Notes: a model not told the origin generated them from the letters alone. 64,000 bases of DNA from Microbacterium lacus (GCF_002812805.1 NZ_NMUM01000040.1:124001-188000); one strand, 5' to 3'; counted from the first letter of the stretch, positions 41,065-51,278 are shown. Numbers and translations: made by a program.

Positions 41065-44000
41065 TCAGATCTCGTCGATGGACGACGACTCGAACCGGCT
41101 GGAGATGTTGATGCCGAGCTCTTCCGCGGCGCGGAAAGCCTCGTCATCCGTGTCGCGGAGGTTGACCGCCGTGCCATCCGCCGAGAGGACCTCGACGTTC
41201 AGGCAGAGCGACTGCATCTCCTTGATGAGCACCTTGAAGGACTCGGGGATGCCGGGCTCCTGGATGTTCTCGCCCTTGACGATGGCCTCGTACACCTTGA
41301 CGCGGCCGAGGATGTCGTCGGACTTGATCGTGAGGAGCTCCTGCAGTGCGTAGGCGGCGCCATAGGCCTCGAGGGCCCAGACCTCCATCTCACCGAATCG
41401 CTGACCACCGAACTGCGCCTTACCACCCAGCGGCTGCTGCGTGATCATCGAGTACGGGCCCGTCGAACGTGCGTGGATCTTGTCGTCGACGAGGTGGTGC
41501 AGCTTCAGGATGTACATGTAACCGACCGAGACCGGTGCGGGGAACGGATCGCCCGAGCGGCCATCGAACAACAGCGCCTTACCGGTGCCGTCGATCAGGC
41601 GGTCGCCATCGCGCGTCGGCGTGGTGACATCGAGCAGGCCCTGGATCTCGGCCTCGCTCGCGCCGTCGAACACCGGGGTCGCGACCTTCGTGCCGGGGGC
41701 GGCCTCGAAGGCTTCCTGCGGCAGCTTGGCGGCCCACTCGGGGGTGCCCTCGACCTTCCAGCCCTGCTTCGCGATCCACCCGAGGTGGGTCTCGAGAACC
41801 TGACCGAAGTTCATGCGACCGGGGATACCGAGCGGGTTGAGCACGACATCGACGGGGGTGCCGTCGGCCATGAAGGGCATGTCCTCGACGGGCAGGATCT
41901 TCGCGATGACACCCTTGTTGCCGTGACGACCGGCGAGCTTGTCACCCTCGGTGATCTTGCGCTTCTGGGCGATGTAGACCACGACGCGGCGGTTGACGCC
42001 CGAGCCGAGCTCGTCGTCGCCGTCCTCGGCGTTGAACTCCTTGACGGCGATGATCGTGCCCTGCTCACCGTGGGGGACCTTCAGCGACGTGTCGCGAACC
42101 TCGCGGCTCTTCTCGTTGAAGATCGCGCGGAGCAGACGCTCCTCGGCCGACAGCTCGGTCTCACCCTTGGGCGTGACCTTGCCGACCAGGATGTCGCCGG
42201 GGCGAACCTCGGCGCCGATGCGCACGATGCCGCGCTCGTCGAGGTCCTTCAGCAGGTCGGGCGCGACGTTGGGGAGGTCACGGGTGATCTCCTCCTTGCC
42301 GAGCTTGGTGTCGCGCGAGTCGACCTCGTACTCCTCGATGTGGATCGACGAGAGGGTGTCGTCCTTCACCAGGTTCTGGTTCAGGATGATCGCGTCCTCG
42401 AAGTTGTGACCCTCCCAGGGCATGAACGCCACGAGCAGGTTCTTGCCGAGCGCGAGCTCGCCGTTCTCCGTCGCGGGGCCGTCGGCGATGACCGCACCGA
42501 CCTCGACACGGTCGCCGGCCGAGACGATGACGCGCTGGTTGTAGCTCGTGCCCTGGTTGGAGCGGTCGAACTTGCGCAGGTAGTACTCCTGCGTTCCACC
42601 CTCGTCGAGCTGGAGCGTGACGACATCCGCCGACACCTCGATGACGACACCGGCCTTCTCGGCCGTGACGACGTCACCGGCGTCGATGGCCGCGTAGCCC
42701 TCCATACCGGTTCCGACGAGGGGCGAGTCGCTGCGCAGGAGCGGCACGGCCTGACGCTGCATGTTGGCACCCATGAGGGCGCGCTGTGCGTCGTCGTGCT
42801 CGAGGAAGGGGACGAGGGATGTTGCGACCGACACCATCTGGCGCGGCGAGACATCCATGTACCCGATCTCTTCGGGGTGGAAGAGGTCGACCTCGCCACC
42901 CTTCTTGCGGGCGAGCACGCGCTCTTCGACGAAGTGACCGTCGGCCTTCAGGGGCGCGTTGGCCTGGGCGACGATGAAGTCTTCCTCTTCGCTGGCCGTC
43001 AGGTAGTCGATCTGCTCGGTGACGAGACCGTCGACGACCTTGCGGTACGGGGTCTCGATGAAGCCGAAGGCGTTGATGCGCGCGAACGATGCGAGGGATC
43101 CGATCAGGCCGATGTTCGGGCCTTCCGGGGTCTCGATCGGGCACATGCGGCCGTAGTGCGAGGGGTGGACGTCACGAACCTCGACGCCGGCGCGCTCACG
43201 CGACAGACCACCGGGGCCGAGCGCCGAGAGGCGACGCTTGTGGGTCAGGCCCGCGAGCGGGTTGTTCTGGTCCATGAACTGCGAGAGCTGCGACGTTCCG
43301 AAGAACTCCTTGATCGCGGCGACGACGGGGCGCACGTTGATCAGGGTCTGCGGCGTGATGGCCTCGATGTCCTGCGTGGTCATGCGCTCGCGAACGACAC
43401 GCTCCATGCGGGACAGACCCGTGCGGACCTGGTTCTGGATGAGCTCGCCGACGGCGCGGATGCGACGGTTACCGAAGTTGTCGATGTCGTCGATGTCCAT
43501 GCGGATCTCGGCCGGCTTGCCGTTACGCAGACCCGGGAAGGTCGCGTCGCCGCGGTGCAGGCGGACGAGGTACTTGATCGTCGCGACGACGTCCTCGACG
43601 GTCAGGACCGAGGCCGAGAGCGGCTCGTCGAGACCGAGCTTCTGGTTGATCTTGTAACGACCGACCTTTGCCAGGTCGTAACGCTTCGGGTTGAAGTAGA
43701 AGTTGTCGAGCAGCGCACGCGCGGCCTCGGCGGCAACCTGCTCGCCCGGACGGAGCTTGCGGTAGATGTCGCGGAGCGCATCTTCCTTCGTGACGATCGT
43801 GTCCTTGGCGAGGGTCTCTTCGATGGAGTCGAAGCCCGCGAACTCGGTCATGATGTCTTCGCTCGTGAGGCCCAGCGCCTTGAGGAACACGGTGACCGAC
43901 TGCTTGCGCTTGCGGTCGATGCGCACGCCGACCTGGTCGCGCTTGTCGATCTCGAACTCGAGCCAGGCGCCACGGCTCGGGATGACGCGCGCCGACACGA

Positions 44001-44556
44001 TGTCCTTGTCGGACGTCTTGTCGGGGGTCTTGTCGAAGTACACACCGGGCGAGCGGACGAGCTGCGAGACGACGACGCGCTCGGTGCCGTTGATGATGAA
44101 CGTGCCCTTGCCGGTCTGCAGGGGGAAGTCGCCCATGAAGACGGTCTGGGTCTTGATCTCACCGGTCTGGTGGTTCATGAACTCGGCCTCGACGTACAGC
44201 GGGGCGGCGTACGTCTTGCCGCGCTCCTTGCACTCCTCGATCGAGTACTTCTCGGGCTCGAGGTACGGGTTCGTGAACGACAGCTGCATCGTCTCGGAGA
44301 GGTCCTCGATCGGCGAGATCTCTTCGAAGATCTCCTCGAGGCCGCTGATCTCGGGAACGTCGGTACGACCGATGCTCTTCGCCTCGGCGACACGAGCCTT
44401 CCAGGCGTCGTTTCCGACGAGCCAGTCGAAGGACTCGGTCTGCAGCGCGAGAAGGTCGGGGACCGTCAGCGTGTCAGAGATCTTCGCGAACGAGAGGCGG
44501 GATGCTCCGCGACCGGTCTTGGGGGTGGTGGTGGATGCGTTGCGCGCAGCGGCCAA
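41065..44556 (-). CDS. rpoB: RNA polymerase beta subunit
   Basis: The 1163-residue beta subunit. The rifampicin region reads [19 protein letters not shown] then [13 protein letters not shown], with the main resistance positions in their sensitive state. The start is taken as TTG at 44556 ([16 protein letters not shown] follows), because GGAGG lies eight bases before it; in-frame ATG codons further upstream would place the ribosome site inside the coding sequence. Transcribed from the promoter at 44719-44747. Confidence 0.98.
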   Translation of the reverse strand: MAAARNASTTTPKTGRGASRLSFAKISDTLTVPDLLALQTESFDWLVGNDAWKARVAEAKSIGRTDVPEISGLEEIFEEISPIEDLSETMQLSFTNPYLEPEKYSIEECKERGKTYAAPLYVEAEFMNHQTGEIKTQTVFMGDFPLQTGKGTFIINGTERVVVSQLVRSPGVYFDKTPDKTSDKDIVSARVIPSRGAWLEFEIDKRDQVGVRIDRKRKQSVTVFLKALGLTSEDIMTEFAGFDSIEETLAKDTIVTKEDALRDIYRKLRPGEQVAAEAARALLDNFYFNPKRYDLAKVGRYKINQKLGLDEPLSASVLTVEDVVATIKYLVRLHRGDATFPGLRNGKPAEIRMDIDDIDNFGNRRIRAVGELIQNQVRTGLSRMERVVRERMTTQDIEAITPQTLINVRPVVAAIKEFFGTSQLSQFMDQNNPLAGLTHKRRLSALGPGGLSRERAGVEVRDVHPSHYGRMCPIETPEGPNIGLIGSLASFARINAFGFIETPYRKVVDGLVTEQIDYLTASEEEDFIVAQANAPLKADGHFVEERVLARKKGGEVDLFHPEEIGYMDVSPRQMVSVATSLVPFLEHDDAQRALMGANMQRQAVPLLRSDSPLVGTGMEGYAAIDAGDVVTAEKAGVVIEVSADVVTLQLDEGGTQEYYLRKFDRSNQGTSYNQRVIVSAGDRVEVGAVIADGPATENGELALGKNLLVAFMPWEGHNFEDAIILNQNLVKDDTLSSIHIEEYEVDSRDTKLGKEEITRDLPNVAPDLLKDLDERGIVRIGAEVRPGDILVGKVTPKGETELSAEERLLRAIFNEKSREVRDTSLKVPHGEQGTIIAVKEFNAEDGDDELGSGVNRRVVVYIAQKRKITEGDKLAGRHGNKGVIAKILPVEDMPFMADGTPVDVVLNPLGIPGRMNFGQVLETHLGWIAKQGWKVEGTPEWAAKLPQEAFEAAPGTKVATPVFDGASEAEIQGLLDVTTPTRDGDRLIDGTGKALLFDGRSGDPFPAPVSVGYMYILKLHHLVDDKIHARSTGPYSMITQQPLGGKAQFGGQRFGEMEVWALEAYGAAYALQELLTIKSDDILGRVKVYEAIVKGENIQEPGIPESFKVLIKEMQSLCLNVEVLSADGTAVNLRDTDDEAFRAAEELGINISSRFESSSIDEI

Positions 44557-44712
44557 GGGAAAAACCTCCATGGGCCCCGAAGGGCTCGTGTTTCCTCGTC
44601 GTGGGTGGATTGCTCGCCTTCCCCGAAACCAGAGGGCCGCACGCCGCTTTCGCGGGGGGCACGCAGGCACAGCCGACCACCATATGAGGGCAGGGGGAAT
44701 CTAGGAGCGCAA
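44557..44712 (-). promoter_or_regulatory. Leader of the rpoBC operon, about 156 nt
   Basis: Between the predicted start of transcription and the rpoB TTG. It contains CCGC-GAAA-GCGG (44644-44655 on the complement), the same 12-base hairpin as in the S10 leader, and a GCCC-TTCG-GGGC hairpin just before the ribosome site. A small open frame overlaps the rpoB start but lacks a ribosome site. Confidence 0.45.
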
Positions 44713-44718
44713 ACAACA

Positions 44719-44747
44719 ACTATACGTCGCGAATGGCCGACTGTCCA
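44719..44747 (-). promoter_or_regulatory. Promoter of rpoBC
   Basis: On the minus strand TGGACA (44742-44747) and TATAGT (44719-44724) are separated by exactly 17 bases. This is close to the sigma-70 consensus and is the clearest promoter in the window. Confidence 0.85.
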
Positions 44748-44952
44748 GTCGGATTCTTGACGAGTGTTGGTTCCTACGGTATAACCGCGCGCGCCGCTTC
44801 CTATTCCCTGCTCTCCCGCCGGTGGCTGCCTCCTTCGCCGAGTCCGCCGTTTCGCACCGAGCCCGCCGGATATCCCCTGTGAACAACAGGCGATCTCGGC
44901 GGCATCCGGCGATCTCGCGCGGCCGGTGGCACCTCAACCTTCACCGCCTCGC

Positions 44953-45012
44953 CGAGTGCACGACTTAGCGCCCGGTGCACGGGTTGCGCACCGTGTCCAA
45001 GCCGTGCACTCG
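44953..45012 (-). terminator. Nested inverted repeats downstream of pxpBC
   Basis: CGAGTGCACG (44953-44962) and CGTGCACTCG (45003-45012) are exact complements, and inside them GGTGCAC and GCGCACC form a second 7-bp stem. The RNA would fold as a long two-step hairpin about 45 bp after the pxpBC stop. There is no U run. It separates the pxp genes from the rpoB promoter; the rest of 44748-45058 shows nothing recognisable. Confidence 0.55.
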
Positions 45013-45058
45013 AGCGGAGGTGATGCACTCGCGGAAATGGGGGCAGGAGCAGGAGGGG

Positions 45059-46711
45059 CTACGGCCGGGCGTGACGGAACCGGATGCGCGAGCCCGGGCG
45101 GGCCTGGCCCAGAGCGTCGATCGAGGCCTCCGTCACGACCGCGATCACGGGATACCCACCCGTGACCGGCCCGTCGGCGAGCAGCACCGTCGGCCGTCCT
45201 CCTGGCGGCACCTGCAGAGCGCCCGGCACCATGCCCTCGCTCGGCAGCTCCCCCGCAGTCGTTCGCACGAGCTCCGGACCGCCGAGCCGCACGCCCACCC
45301 GATCCGCATCGCCCGAGACCGTCCATACCGCCTCGAAGAGCAGACGCAGAGCGGATGCCTCGAACCAAGCCTCGCGCGGACCCCGGGCGAGTTCGAGCTC
45401 CAGCTCGTCGGGCGGCGGCCCCCACGGGGCGACATCGAGCGGGGGCACCGGGGTCTGCGGCGAGCGCCCGAGGACGAGCCGCGCCCCGGCACGGAGTGGG
45501 TCGGGCCCCAGGCGGGCGAGAGTGTCGGTCGAGAGCGAACCCAGCACGGACCCGCCGTGGCCGCCGTCGGCAGCGCGCACCGCTTCGATGCCCCCACGGA
45601 CGGCGAGGTAGGCACGCGCGCCGTGCTCGAGCCATCCGATCCGCAGCTCGGATCCGCGCCGCCACTCGTGCGCTTCGTACACGTCGACGGGGCGCCCGTC
45701 GATCGCGACCGGTCCGAAGCCGCCGGTCACCGCCATCCACACATCGCGTTCGGCCACGGCGCGGAAGCCGCCCATCGCCACCTCGACCGCCGCGGCGCCC
45801 TCGGGATTGCCGACGAGACGATTGGCGATGCGCAGGGCGCCGCGGTCGAGGGCGCCCGAACGCGCGACCCCGATCGAGGCGTGGCCGACACGGCCGAGGT
45901 CCTGCACGGTCGCGAGCAACCCCGACTCGAGCACCTCGATCGCCACGGGTGCGTGCGGCGCGCTCAACGGCGGGACGGATGCCTCGGGCCTCTCGACCTC
46001 CGTGGCCACCGCCTCCGCACGCGCCGCCGCGCCCGAAGCCGCCCGCCGGAACCGCACGCGATCGCCCGGGCTCAGCAGCGCCGGCCTCGCGGCGGACGGG
46101 TCGAACAAGGATGCGGACGTCGTGCCGATCAGCCGCCAGCCGCCCGGGGTTTCGCGCGGGTAGGCGCCGGAGAATCCGCCGGCCAGGCCCACGGCACCGA
46201 CCGGCACGCGAGTCCGGGGAGAGTCGAGCCGGGGCACATTGAACGTCCAGGCCGGGCTGGTCAAGTATCCGAAGCCGGGCGCGAACCCGGTGAATGCCAC
46301 GGTCCACTCGGCGCGCTCGTGCCGTTCGGCGAGCTCCCCGGGGCCGAGGCCGAGGAGTTCTGCGGTCTCGGCGAGGTCAGGGCCCTCGTAGGTGATGTCG
46401 AGCACGACCGCACCAGTCGGCGACCGTGCGCCCGAGGCATTCGTCCCCTCGACCGTTGCCCGCCCGGACCACGCTCGCTCGATCCACGCGCGCACGCTCG
46501 CTGCGGCAATCTGTGCGGGATCGAAGGGGACGAGAACTGTGCACGCCGCGGGCACGAGGTCGCCGATGCCCGCGATCGGCGCAGTGGCGAGCGCCGCGCC
46601 GAGGGCCAGCACCTCGGCGACGGAGTCGACCTCGGCAAGCAGCGCGCGCTCCCCCATCGGCAGGATCTGCACCCCCGCAAGACCACCCACCCCGACCGGG
46701 CCGCTCACCAT
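45059..46711 (-). CDS. 5-oxoprolinase subunits B and C fused in one protein
   Basis: A 550-residue fusion. Residues 15-235 match PxpB (KipI type; AFTGFAPGFGYLTSPAW) and residues 255-545 match PxpC (KipA/biotin-dependent carboxyltransferase type; GLLATVQDLGRVGHASIGVA). With PxpA it forms the ATP-dependent 5-oxoprolinase that opens 5-oxoproline to glutamate. The subunits are often separate genes; here they are joined by a short Ala-rich linker. The ATG at 46711 overlaps the pxpA stop by seven bases. Confidence 0.93.
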   Translation of the reverse strand: MVSGPVGVGGLAGVQILPMGERALLAEVDSVAEVLALGAALATAPIAGIGDLVPAACTVLVPFDPAQIAAASVRAWIERAWSGRATVEGTNASGARSPTGAVVLDITYEGPDLAETAELLGLGPGELAERHERAEWTVAFTGFAPGFGYLTSPAWTFNVPRLDSPRTRVPVGAVGLAGGFSGAYPRETPGGWRLIGTTSASLFDPSAARPALLSPGDRVRFRRAASGAAARAEAVATEVERPEASVPPLSAPHAPVAIEVLESGLLATVQDLGRVGHASIGVARSGALDRGALRIANRLVGNPEGAAAVEVAMGGFRAVAERDVWMAVTGGFGPVAIDGRPVDVYEAHEWRRGSELRIGWLEHGARAYLAVRGGIEAVRAADGGHGGSVLGSLSTDTLARLGPDPLRAGARLVLGRSPQTPVPPLDVAPWGPPPDELELELARGPREAWFEASALRLLFEAVWTVSGDADRVGVRLGGPELVRTTAGELPSEGMVPGALQVPPGGRPTVLLADGPVTGGYPVIAVVTEASIDALGQARPGSRIRFRHARP

Positions 46712-47481
46712 GGCGGACGCACGCCGATCCGCTCGGTGTCGAGAGCGGCGCGAACCGCACGGGCCATCGCCACGGCCTCGGGGGTGTCGCCGTGCAGGCA
46801 GAGCGAGGCCGCCGCAACCACGACGAGCGTGCCGTCGATCGCCTCGACAACGCCGTCGCGCACGAGACGCACCGCGCGCTCGGCGACGGTGGCCGGGTCG
46901 TGGAGCAGGTCCCCCGGCATCCCCCTCGGCACCAGGGTGCCGTCGGACATGTACCCGCGGTCGAGGAACGCCTCACGAACGAAGGGCAGGCCGGCGGCCG
47001 CGGATGCATCGGCCAGCGCATCGCCGAGCGCGAGCACCGGCACGGCTCGCCCAACGGAATCGGAGAGATCGAGAACCGCGCGCACGAGCGCCCGCGCCTG
47101 ATCGGGATCCGCTCCCGCCGCGTGGTACAGCGCGCCGTGCGGCTTGACGTAGCGGATGTCTGCCCCGGCCCCGACCAAGGCTCCGAGCTGTGCCGACACC
47201 ACCGCGGTCAGGTCAGCGGGCGCGAGGCGCATCGCGGCGCGGCCGAACCCGGCGCGATCCGGGAACGACGGGTGCGCGCCGACCGCCACGCCGTGTCGCG
47301 CGGCCCGTTCGACCGCGAGGCGCATGGACGAGGCATCCCCCGCGTGTCCACCCGTCGCGACGCTCGCGCTCGAGATGACGGCAAACATCGCCTCGTCATC
47401 CGCCGTGGCCACGCCGTCGACGCTCTCGCCGAGGTCGGCGTTGAGGTCCACGGATGCAGCGTCCGCGGTCGAGGTGTGCAC
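46705..47481 (-). CDS. pxpA: 5-oxoprolinase subunit A (LamB/YcsF family)
   Basis: A 258-residue enzyme subunit acting on 5-oxoproline, a damage product of glutamine and glutathione turnover. The N-terminal VDLNADLGES, the segment VATGGHAGDASSMRLAVERA and YVKPHGALYH are typical. The GTG at 47481 is chosen because the family signature starts right after it; the open frame further upstream runs through a repeat array and the neighbouring gene. Unusually VATGGHAGD replaces the more common NIACGFHAGD, so one Cys is missing. Confidence 0.93.
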   Translation of the reverse strand: MHTSTADAASVDLNADLGESVDGVATADDEAMFAVISSASVATGGHAGDASSMRLAVERAARHGVAVGAHPSFPDRAGFGRAAMRLAPADLTAVVSAQLGALVGAGADIRYVKPHGALYHAAGADPDQARALVRAVLDLSDSVGRAVPVLALGDALADASAAAGLPFVREAFLDRGYMSDGTLVPRGMPGDLLHDPATVAERAVRLVRDGVVEAIDGTLVVVAAASLCLHGDTPEAVAMARAVRAALDTERIGVRPPW

Positions 47482-47523
47482 GGCACCACCATAACCAGCG
47501 CGTCGCGATTCGTCGGATGCACA

Positions 47524-47600
47524 AACGGGCACCTTCGCGCCTGGAACGGGCACCCTCGCGTGCCCGAACGGGCACCCTCGCGCCAGAAGGGGCACCCTCG
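47524..47600 (-). repeat. Array E of the CGAGGGTGCCCGTT family, 4 units
   Basis: The complement AACGGGCACCCTCG (with variants) occurs at 47524, 47545, 47567 and 47587, spaced 21, 22 and 20 bp. It fills the divergent promoter space between pxpA and the methyltransferase gene, ending 17 bp before the latter's start. A -10-like TATAGC (47604-47609) abuts it, so the last unit would occupy the -35 area. Confidence 0.88.
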
Positions 47601-47617
47601 GGCTATAGCGTGGGCGA

Positions 47618-48502
47618 GTGAGCAGAAAGCGTGACGGCGACGACGAGGCATCCGCTCCCTCGACCCGCCTGTCGGACGGCTCGATCGCTCGCGTCGTGCC
47701 CTCGCCGTACACGACAGGGTGGGAATTGGATGTCGCGGGCACCCCGCAATCCCATGTCGATCTCGACGACCCGACACACCTGCACTTCGAATACATCGCC
47801 CGCATGGGCGCCGTCATCGACAGGCTGAAGCTCCCGGGGCAACCCCTCACGGCCGTGCACCTCGGCGCCGGGGCGCTGACCCTGCCCCGCTACATCGCGT
47901 GGACGAGGCCCGGGTCCCGCCAGCAGGTCGTCGACATCGAGCCGACCCTCGTCGACCTCGTCCGTGCCGAACTGCCGTTCCCGAGCGGGGGGCCGAGCGG
48001 CGCATCCATCCGTGTCCGAATCGGCGACGCGCGCGCGGTGCTCGGGCGCCTGCCCGCGGGACTCGTCGGCACCGTGGACCTGCTCATCTCGGACGTCTTC
48101 GCGGGGGCGCAGACCCCCGCCCACCTGACCTCGGTCGAGTTCTACCGCGCGGCCGCGGCCGTACTCGCTCCCGACGGCGTGCTGCTGGTCAACATCGCCG
48201 ACGGACCCGGCCTGCGCTACGCCCGCCGCCAAGTCGCGACGGTGCGCGAGGTGCTGCCCAACGTCATCGTGCTCGCCGAGGTGCAGGTCTTGAAAGGTCG
48301 GCGCTTCGGCAACCTGGTGATCGCCGCATCCGCCGCCAAACTTCCGACGGCCTGGCTGCCGCGCCTGATGGCCGCCGGCCCGCACCCCGCCAAGGTCGCC
48401 GAGGGTGCGGAGCTGGATGCGTTCGTCGCGGGCGTCACTGTCACGACGGATGCCGACGCCACCGATTCTCCGGCCCCGTCGTCGTCGCTGTTCGACCGCT
48501 GA
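47618..48502 (+). CDS. Spermidine-synthase-like methyltransferase-fold protein
   Basis: A 294-residue protein with a Rossmann-type fold of the spermine/spermidine synthase family: HLGAGALTLPRYIAWTRPGS, the acidic strand end QQVVDIEP, then DLLISDVFAG. Such stand-alone actinobacterial homologues are common and their real substrate is unknown. The GTG start has no separate ribosome site but lies 8-9 bases after a -10-like TATAGC, so a leaderless or nearly leaderless mRNA is possible. Confidence 0.85.
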   Translation: MSRKRDGDDEASAPSTRLSDGSIARVVPSPYTTGWELDVAGTPQSHVDLDDPTHLHFEYIARMGAVIDRLKLPGQPLTAVHLGAGALTLPRYIAWTRPGSRQQVVDIEPTLVDLVRAELPFPSGGPSGASIRVRIGDARAVLGRLPAGLVGTVDLLISDVFAGAQTPAHLTSVEFYRAAAAVLAPDGVLLVNIADGPGLRYARRQVATVREVLPNVIVLAEVQVLKGRRFGNLVIAASAAKLPTAWLPRLMAAGPHPAKVAEGAELDAFVAGVTVTTDADATDSPAPSSSLFDR

Positions 48503-48606
48503 GAAAACAACACGAAGCGAGCAGCGGCGCGCCCGGCGCGGCTCGGCCGGTTGTGCGCCCCCGCGTTGCACACTGGAGGAGCGAAACACGCGGTGAGGAG
48601 GTCACG

Positions 48607-49134
48607 GTGAGCTATATCCACGGGTACGACCCCGAAACACTGCGCGAGATCGTAGACATGAACGAGTGCCGCGAGCGCTTGCTGGAACTCGGCGACCAGC
48701 GGAGCCTTCCCGCCCTGCTCGAGCGCGTCTGGCTGCTGAAGGTGCTCGACCGTCTCGAAGAGGCGAACGTCATCTCGGACGAGTCCGTGCGCGTGGCCCG
48801 CATGGCCGGAACGCGCAAGGATCTGCTGCGCGCCCGCATCCTGCACGCCACCGTCCAGCAGTGGCGCGGAGCGTACGCCGCTGCCGAGCACGAACTGTCG
48901 ACGTGCGCGGGCGAGGCAGAAGGCCAGGGTTGGTCTGCCATCGCGGCGTTCTCGTACCAGCACCGCGGCAAGGTCCACTACGACGCGGGCGACTACGAGT
49001 CCGCGCGTCGCGACTTCAAGCGTGCCCTCTTCCTCCGTCAGGAGTCCGGCGCCCCGGATGAGCAGCTCGAGGCGACGCTGCTCGCCGTCGACGCCGCGGA
49101 CCGCCGTCGCGCACGCTCGTCCGTCGCGAGCTGA
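48607..49134 (+). CDS. TPR-like helical protein of unknown function
   Basis: A 175-residue protein. The C-terminal half looks like tetratricopeptide repeats (AAFSYQHRGKVHYDAGDYES followed by ARRDFKRALFLRQESG). The GTG start at 48607 has an ideal GAGGAGGTCACG ribosome site; longer in-frame sequence upstream overlaps the methyltransferase and is not real. No enzyme motif. Likely a protein-binding helper; partners unknown. Confidence 0.85.
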   Translation: MSYIHGYDPETLREIVDMNECRERLLELGDQRSLPALLERVWLLKVLDRLEEANVISDESVRVARMAGTRKDLLRARILHATVQQWRGAYAAAEHELSTCAGEAEGQGWSAIAAFSYQHRGKVHYDAGDYESARRDFKRALFLRQESGAPDEQLEATLLAVDAADRRRARSSVAS

Positions 49135-49203
49135 CGACACCTCTCACGAGCGCCCCGCAAACCTCCGCGGCCGATGTCGTAGGGACGGTTTAGGTTTTTC
49201 GAC

Positions 49204-49692
49204 ATGTCCGATCTGCAACGCGTGCGCACCTGGGCCGACGCCCTCATCTCGCTCCACCTGGATGCTTCGTGGTCGTTCGGATTCGACAACGCCAAGCGCC
49301 GCGCAGGGCTCTGCGACTACACGCGCAAGCGGATCAGCGTTTCGCGCTACCTGTCCGCACGCTATGACGACGACACGAACCACCAGACCCTGCTGCACGA
49401 GGTCGCACACGCGATCGCGGGTCCGGCCGCCGGCCACGGGCCACGGTGGAAGCAGGTCGCCCGGAACCTCGGCTACGTGGGCGGCACAACGCACGCCGGC
49501 GAGACCGCGATCGAACTCGCCCCGTGGGTCGGCGTGTGTCCCGCGGGGCACCTCGCGCACCGGCACCGACGCCCGACCCGACCCGCCTCGTGTGTGAAGT
49601 GCGCGCCGCGATTCGATGAACGCTTCCTGTTCCGGTGGGAGAAGCGCGAGATCTCACGCGCCGAGCGCCTCGCGGCGATGCAGGAACGCTGA
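49204..49692 (+). CDS. SprT-like zinc metalloprotein
   Basis: A 162-residue SprT-like protein. The metal site is HEVAHAIAGPAAGHGPRWK (HExxH plus a downstream His), and a C-terminal zinc ribbon is suggested by VCPAGHL and SCVKC. Eukaryotic relatives (SPRTN) cut DNA-protein crosslinks; the bacterial role is less clear. A -10-like TAGGTT (49191-49196) ends seven bases before the ATG, so the mRNA is probably leaderless. Confidence 0.9.
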   Translation: MSDLQRVRTWADALISLHLDASWSFGFDNAKRRAGLCDYTRKRISVSRYLSARYDDDTNHQTLLHEVAHAIAGPAAGHGPRWKQVARNLGYVGGTTHAGETAIELAPWVGVCPAGHLAHRHRRPTRPASCVKCAPRFDERFLFRWEKREISRAERLAAMQER

Positions 49693-49709
49693 GGCTGGAC
49701 CTCAGCCGC

Positions 49710-51278
49710 TCAGGCGTACACGCGCAGGTCGCTCGGGATCATCCGGAAGCTGATCTCGTACCGGCCGTCGGCGTCCTCGTCGAGGCGTGTCTCGAGCTCG
49801 CCGTCGTGCACGAAAACCGGGATCGAACCATCCACGGGCAAGACCGCCAGCGTGAGCTCGCGCACGAGGCGACGCTCGATGTCGGACGAGCGCGGCATCA
49901 GGTGCAGCGCTCGCGCGACAGCAGCGGTCCGTCGGCCGAAGGCGAGGGAGGCGACCGCGCGATACCGCGGTCCACGCGCGTGCAGCACCCGGACGTCGAG
50001 CACATCGTCATCGACACTCCAGCGCCGCATCGTCGCAATCCGCTGCGGGTCGTTGCGACCGACGCTGGCGAACACCGACCAGACGCGCATCCTCTCGCCA
50101 TCCAGCTCGATCTCGATGGGCTCGGCTTCGCGCAGCACACCCCAGGCCGCGACGACGCCCCCGAGCCACTTACCCAGACGGTCCCGATAGCCCTCGCGCC
50201 GCGCGACGAAGTCCGGATAGATGCCCACGGATCCGGCGTTGAGAACAGTCACGGGTTGTCCGCCGGTCGACAGTTCGGCGGCGGCGACGCGCATCCCCCG
50301 CCCGTCGCGGAGAGACTGAATGCCCTGTTCCACCGTCTCGGCACCGACGGCGCGGGCGAAATGATTGAAGGTCCCGCCCGGCAGCACCAGCAGGGGAAGG
50401 TCCGTCTCGCGCGCGACCGCGGCCAGTGTCGAGACCGTCCCGTCCCCGCCACAGACTCCGAGAACCCGCGGAGGGGATGCGCTCGCCAGGGCGCGAGCGA
50501 CGACGGCGGACGGCGGATCGTCGGGGTCGAGCTCGCTCAGCCGTGCGCTCGGTAGCTCTTTTTCGATCTCGCTGCGGGGGTCGGTGCGGATGACCTCCAC
50601 ACCCGACGAAGGGTTCACGAAGATGAGCACTCCCTCACCGTCTGGCGACGACGGGAGGTCGATGCGCTCGCCCCGCTCCGGCGCCGGACCCTCGGGCGAG
50701 GGGCGCGCGGGCACGAGGGCGCGACCGACGAGCGCCACTCCCGCACCGATCGCGAAGCCCCCGACGACATCCGAGAGCCAATGGGCACCCACGTGCATGC
50801 GCGAGTATCCGACCGCGGCAGCGAGGGGCGCCACCACGGCCCCGGCGAGCGGTGCCTCGACCGCGACTCCGGTGGCGAATGCCGCGGCGCTCGCGGAATG
50901 ACCCGAGGGGAACGACGCCGACGTCGGGTAGGCGGCGAGACGTCGGCCGACCGGTATGTCCTTCAAGACCGGGCGCGAGCCGCCGAACAGCTTCTTGCCG
51001 ATGAGGTTGGCGATGATGCTCGCCACCGTCAGTGAGGCGACACCGCGGAGCGCGGCCCGCGAGCGTCCGGAGACGACGAGCACGCCTGCGAGGACGAACC
51101 AGAGCCGTCCGCGGTCTGCTGCGCGCGAGAGGCGGCGGTACCCGCTGTCGAGTGCGCGCCGATCGTGCCGGGCATTCACACGACGGTTGGCGGACCGATC
51201 CGCCCGGCGCACCCACCGCGGCATCACGGTCGTCCGGCGGTGGGCGATGAACGGATGCCGCAGGGTGCCGAAACGCAT
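49710..51278 (-). CDS. PAP2 phosphatase fused to a diacylglycerol-kinase-type domain
   Basis: A 522-residue fusion. Residues 60-185 are a PAP2 membrane phosphatase with GKKLFGGSRP, PSGHSAS (124-130) and SRMHVGAHWLSD. Residues 215-520 are a lipid kinase domain with the nucleotide motif CGGDGT (276-281) and LPGGTFNHFARA. Coupled action on phosphatidate/diacylglycerol or prenyl phosphates is plausible. The start is ATG 51278 or 51224 (MPRWVRRADR). IS copy 2 is inserted 63 bp upstream of 51278, so the native promoter has probably been displaced. Confidence 0.92.
   Translation of the reverse strand: MRFGTLRHPFIAHRRTTVMPRWVRRADRSANRRVNARHDRRALDSGYRRLSRAADRGRLWFVLAGVLVVSGRSRAALRGVASLTVASIIANLIGKKLFGGSRPVLKDIPVGRRLAAYPTSASFPSGHSASAAAFATGVAVEAPLAGAVVAPLAAAVGYSRMHVGAHWLSDVVGGFAIGAGVALVGRALVPARPSPEGPAPERGERIDLPSSPDGEGVLIFVNPSSGVEVIRTDPRSEIEKELPSARLSELDPDDPPSAVVARALASASPPRVLGVCGGDGTVSTLAAVARETDLPLLVLPGGTFNHFARAVGAETVEQGIQSLRDGRGMRVAAAELSTGGQPVTVLNAGSVGIYPDFVARREGYRDRLGKWLGGVVAAWGVLREAEPIEIELDGERMRVWSVFASVGRNDPQRIATMRRWSVDDDVLDVRVLHARGPRYRAVASLAFGRRTAAVARALHLMPRSSDIERRLVRELTLAVLPVDGSIPVFVHDGELETRLDEDADGRYEISFRMIPSDLRVYA

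Noticed and set aside
44474..44719. Short minus-strand frame overlapping the rpoB start (possible leader peptide)
   Set aside because: No ribosome site, the wrong phase relative to rpoB and no attenuator-like codons.
41473..44760. Plus-strand open frame of 1095 codons
   Set aside because: Antisense shadow of rpoB, with no recognisable protein features.
47719..48606. Long in-frame extension of the TPR-like gene through the methyltransferase
   Set aside because: It overlaps a better-supported gene in another frame, and an ideal ribosome site marks the GTG at 48607.
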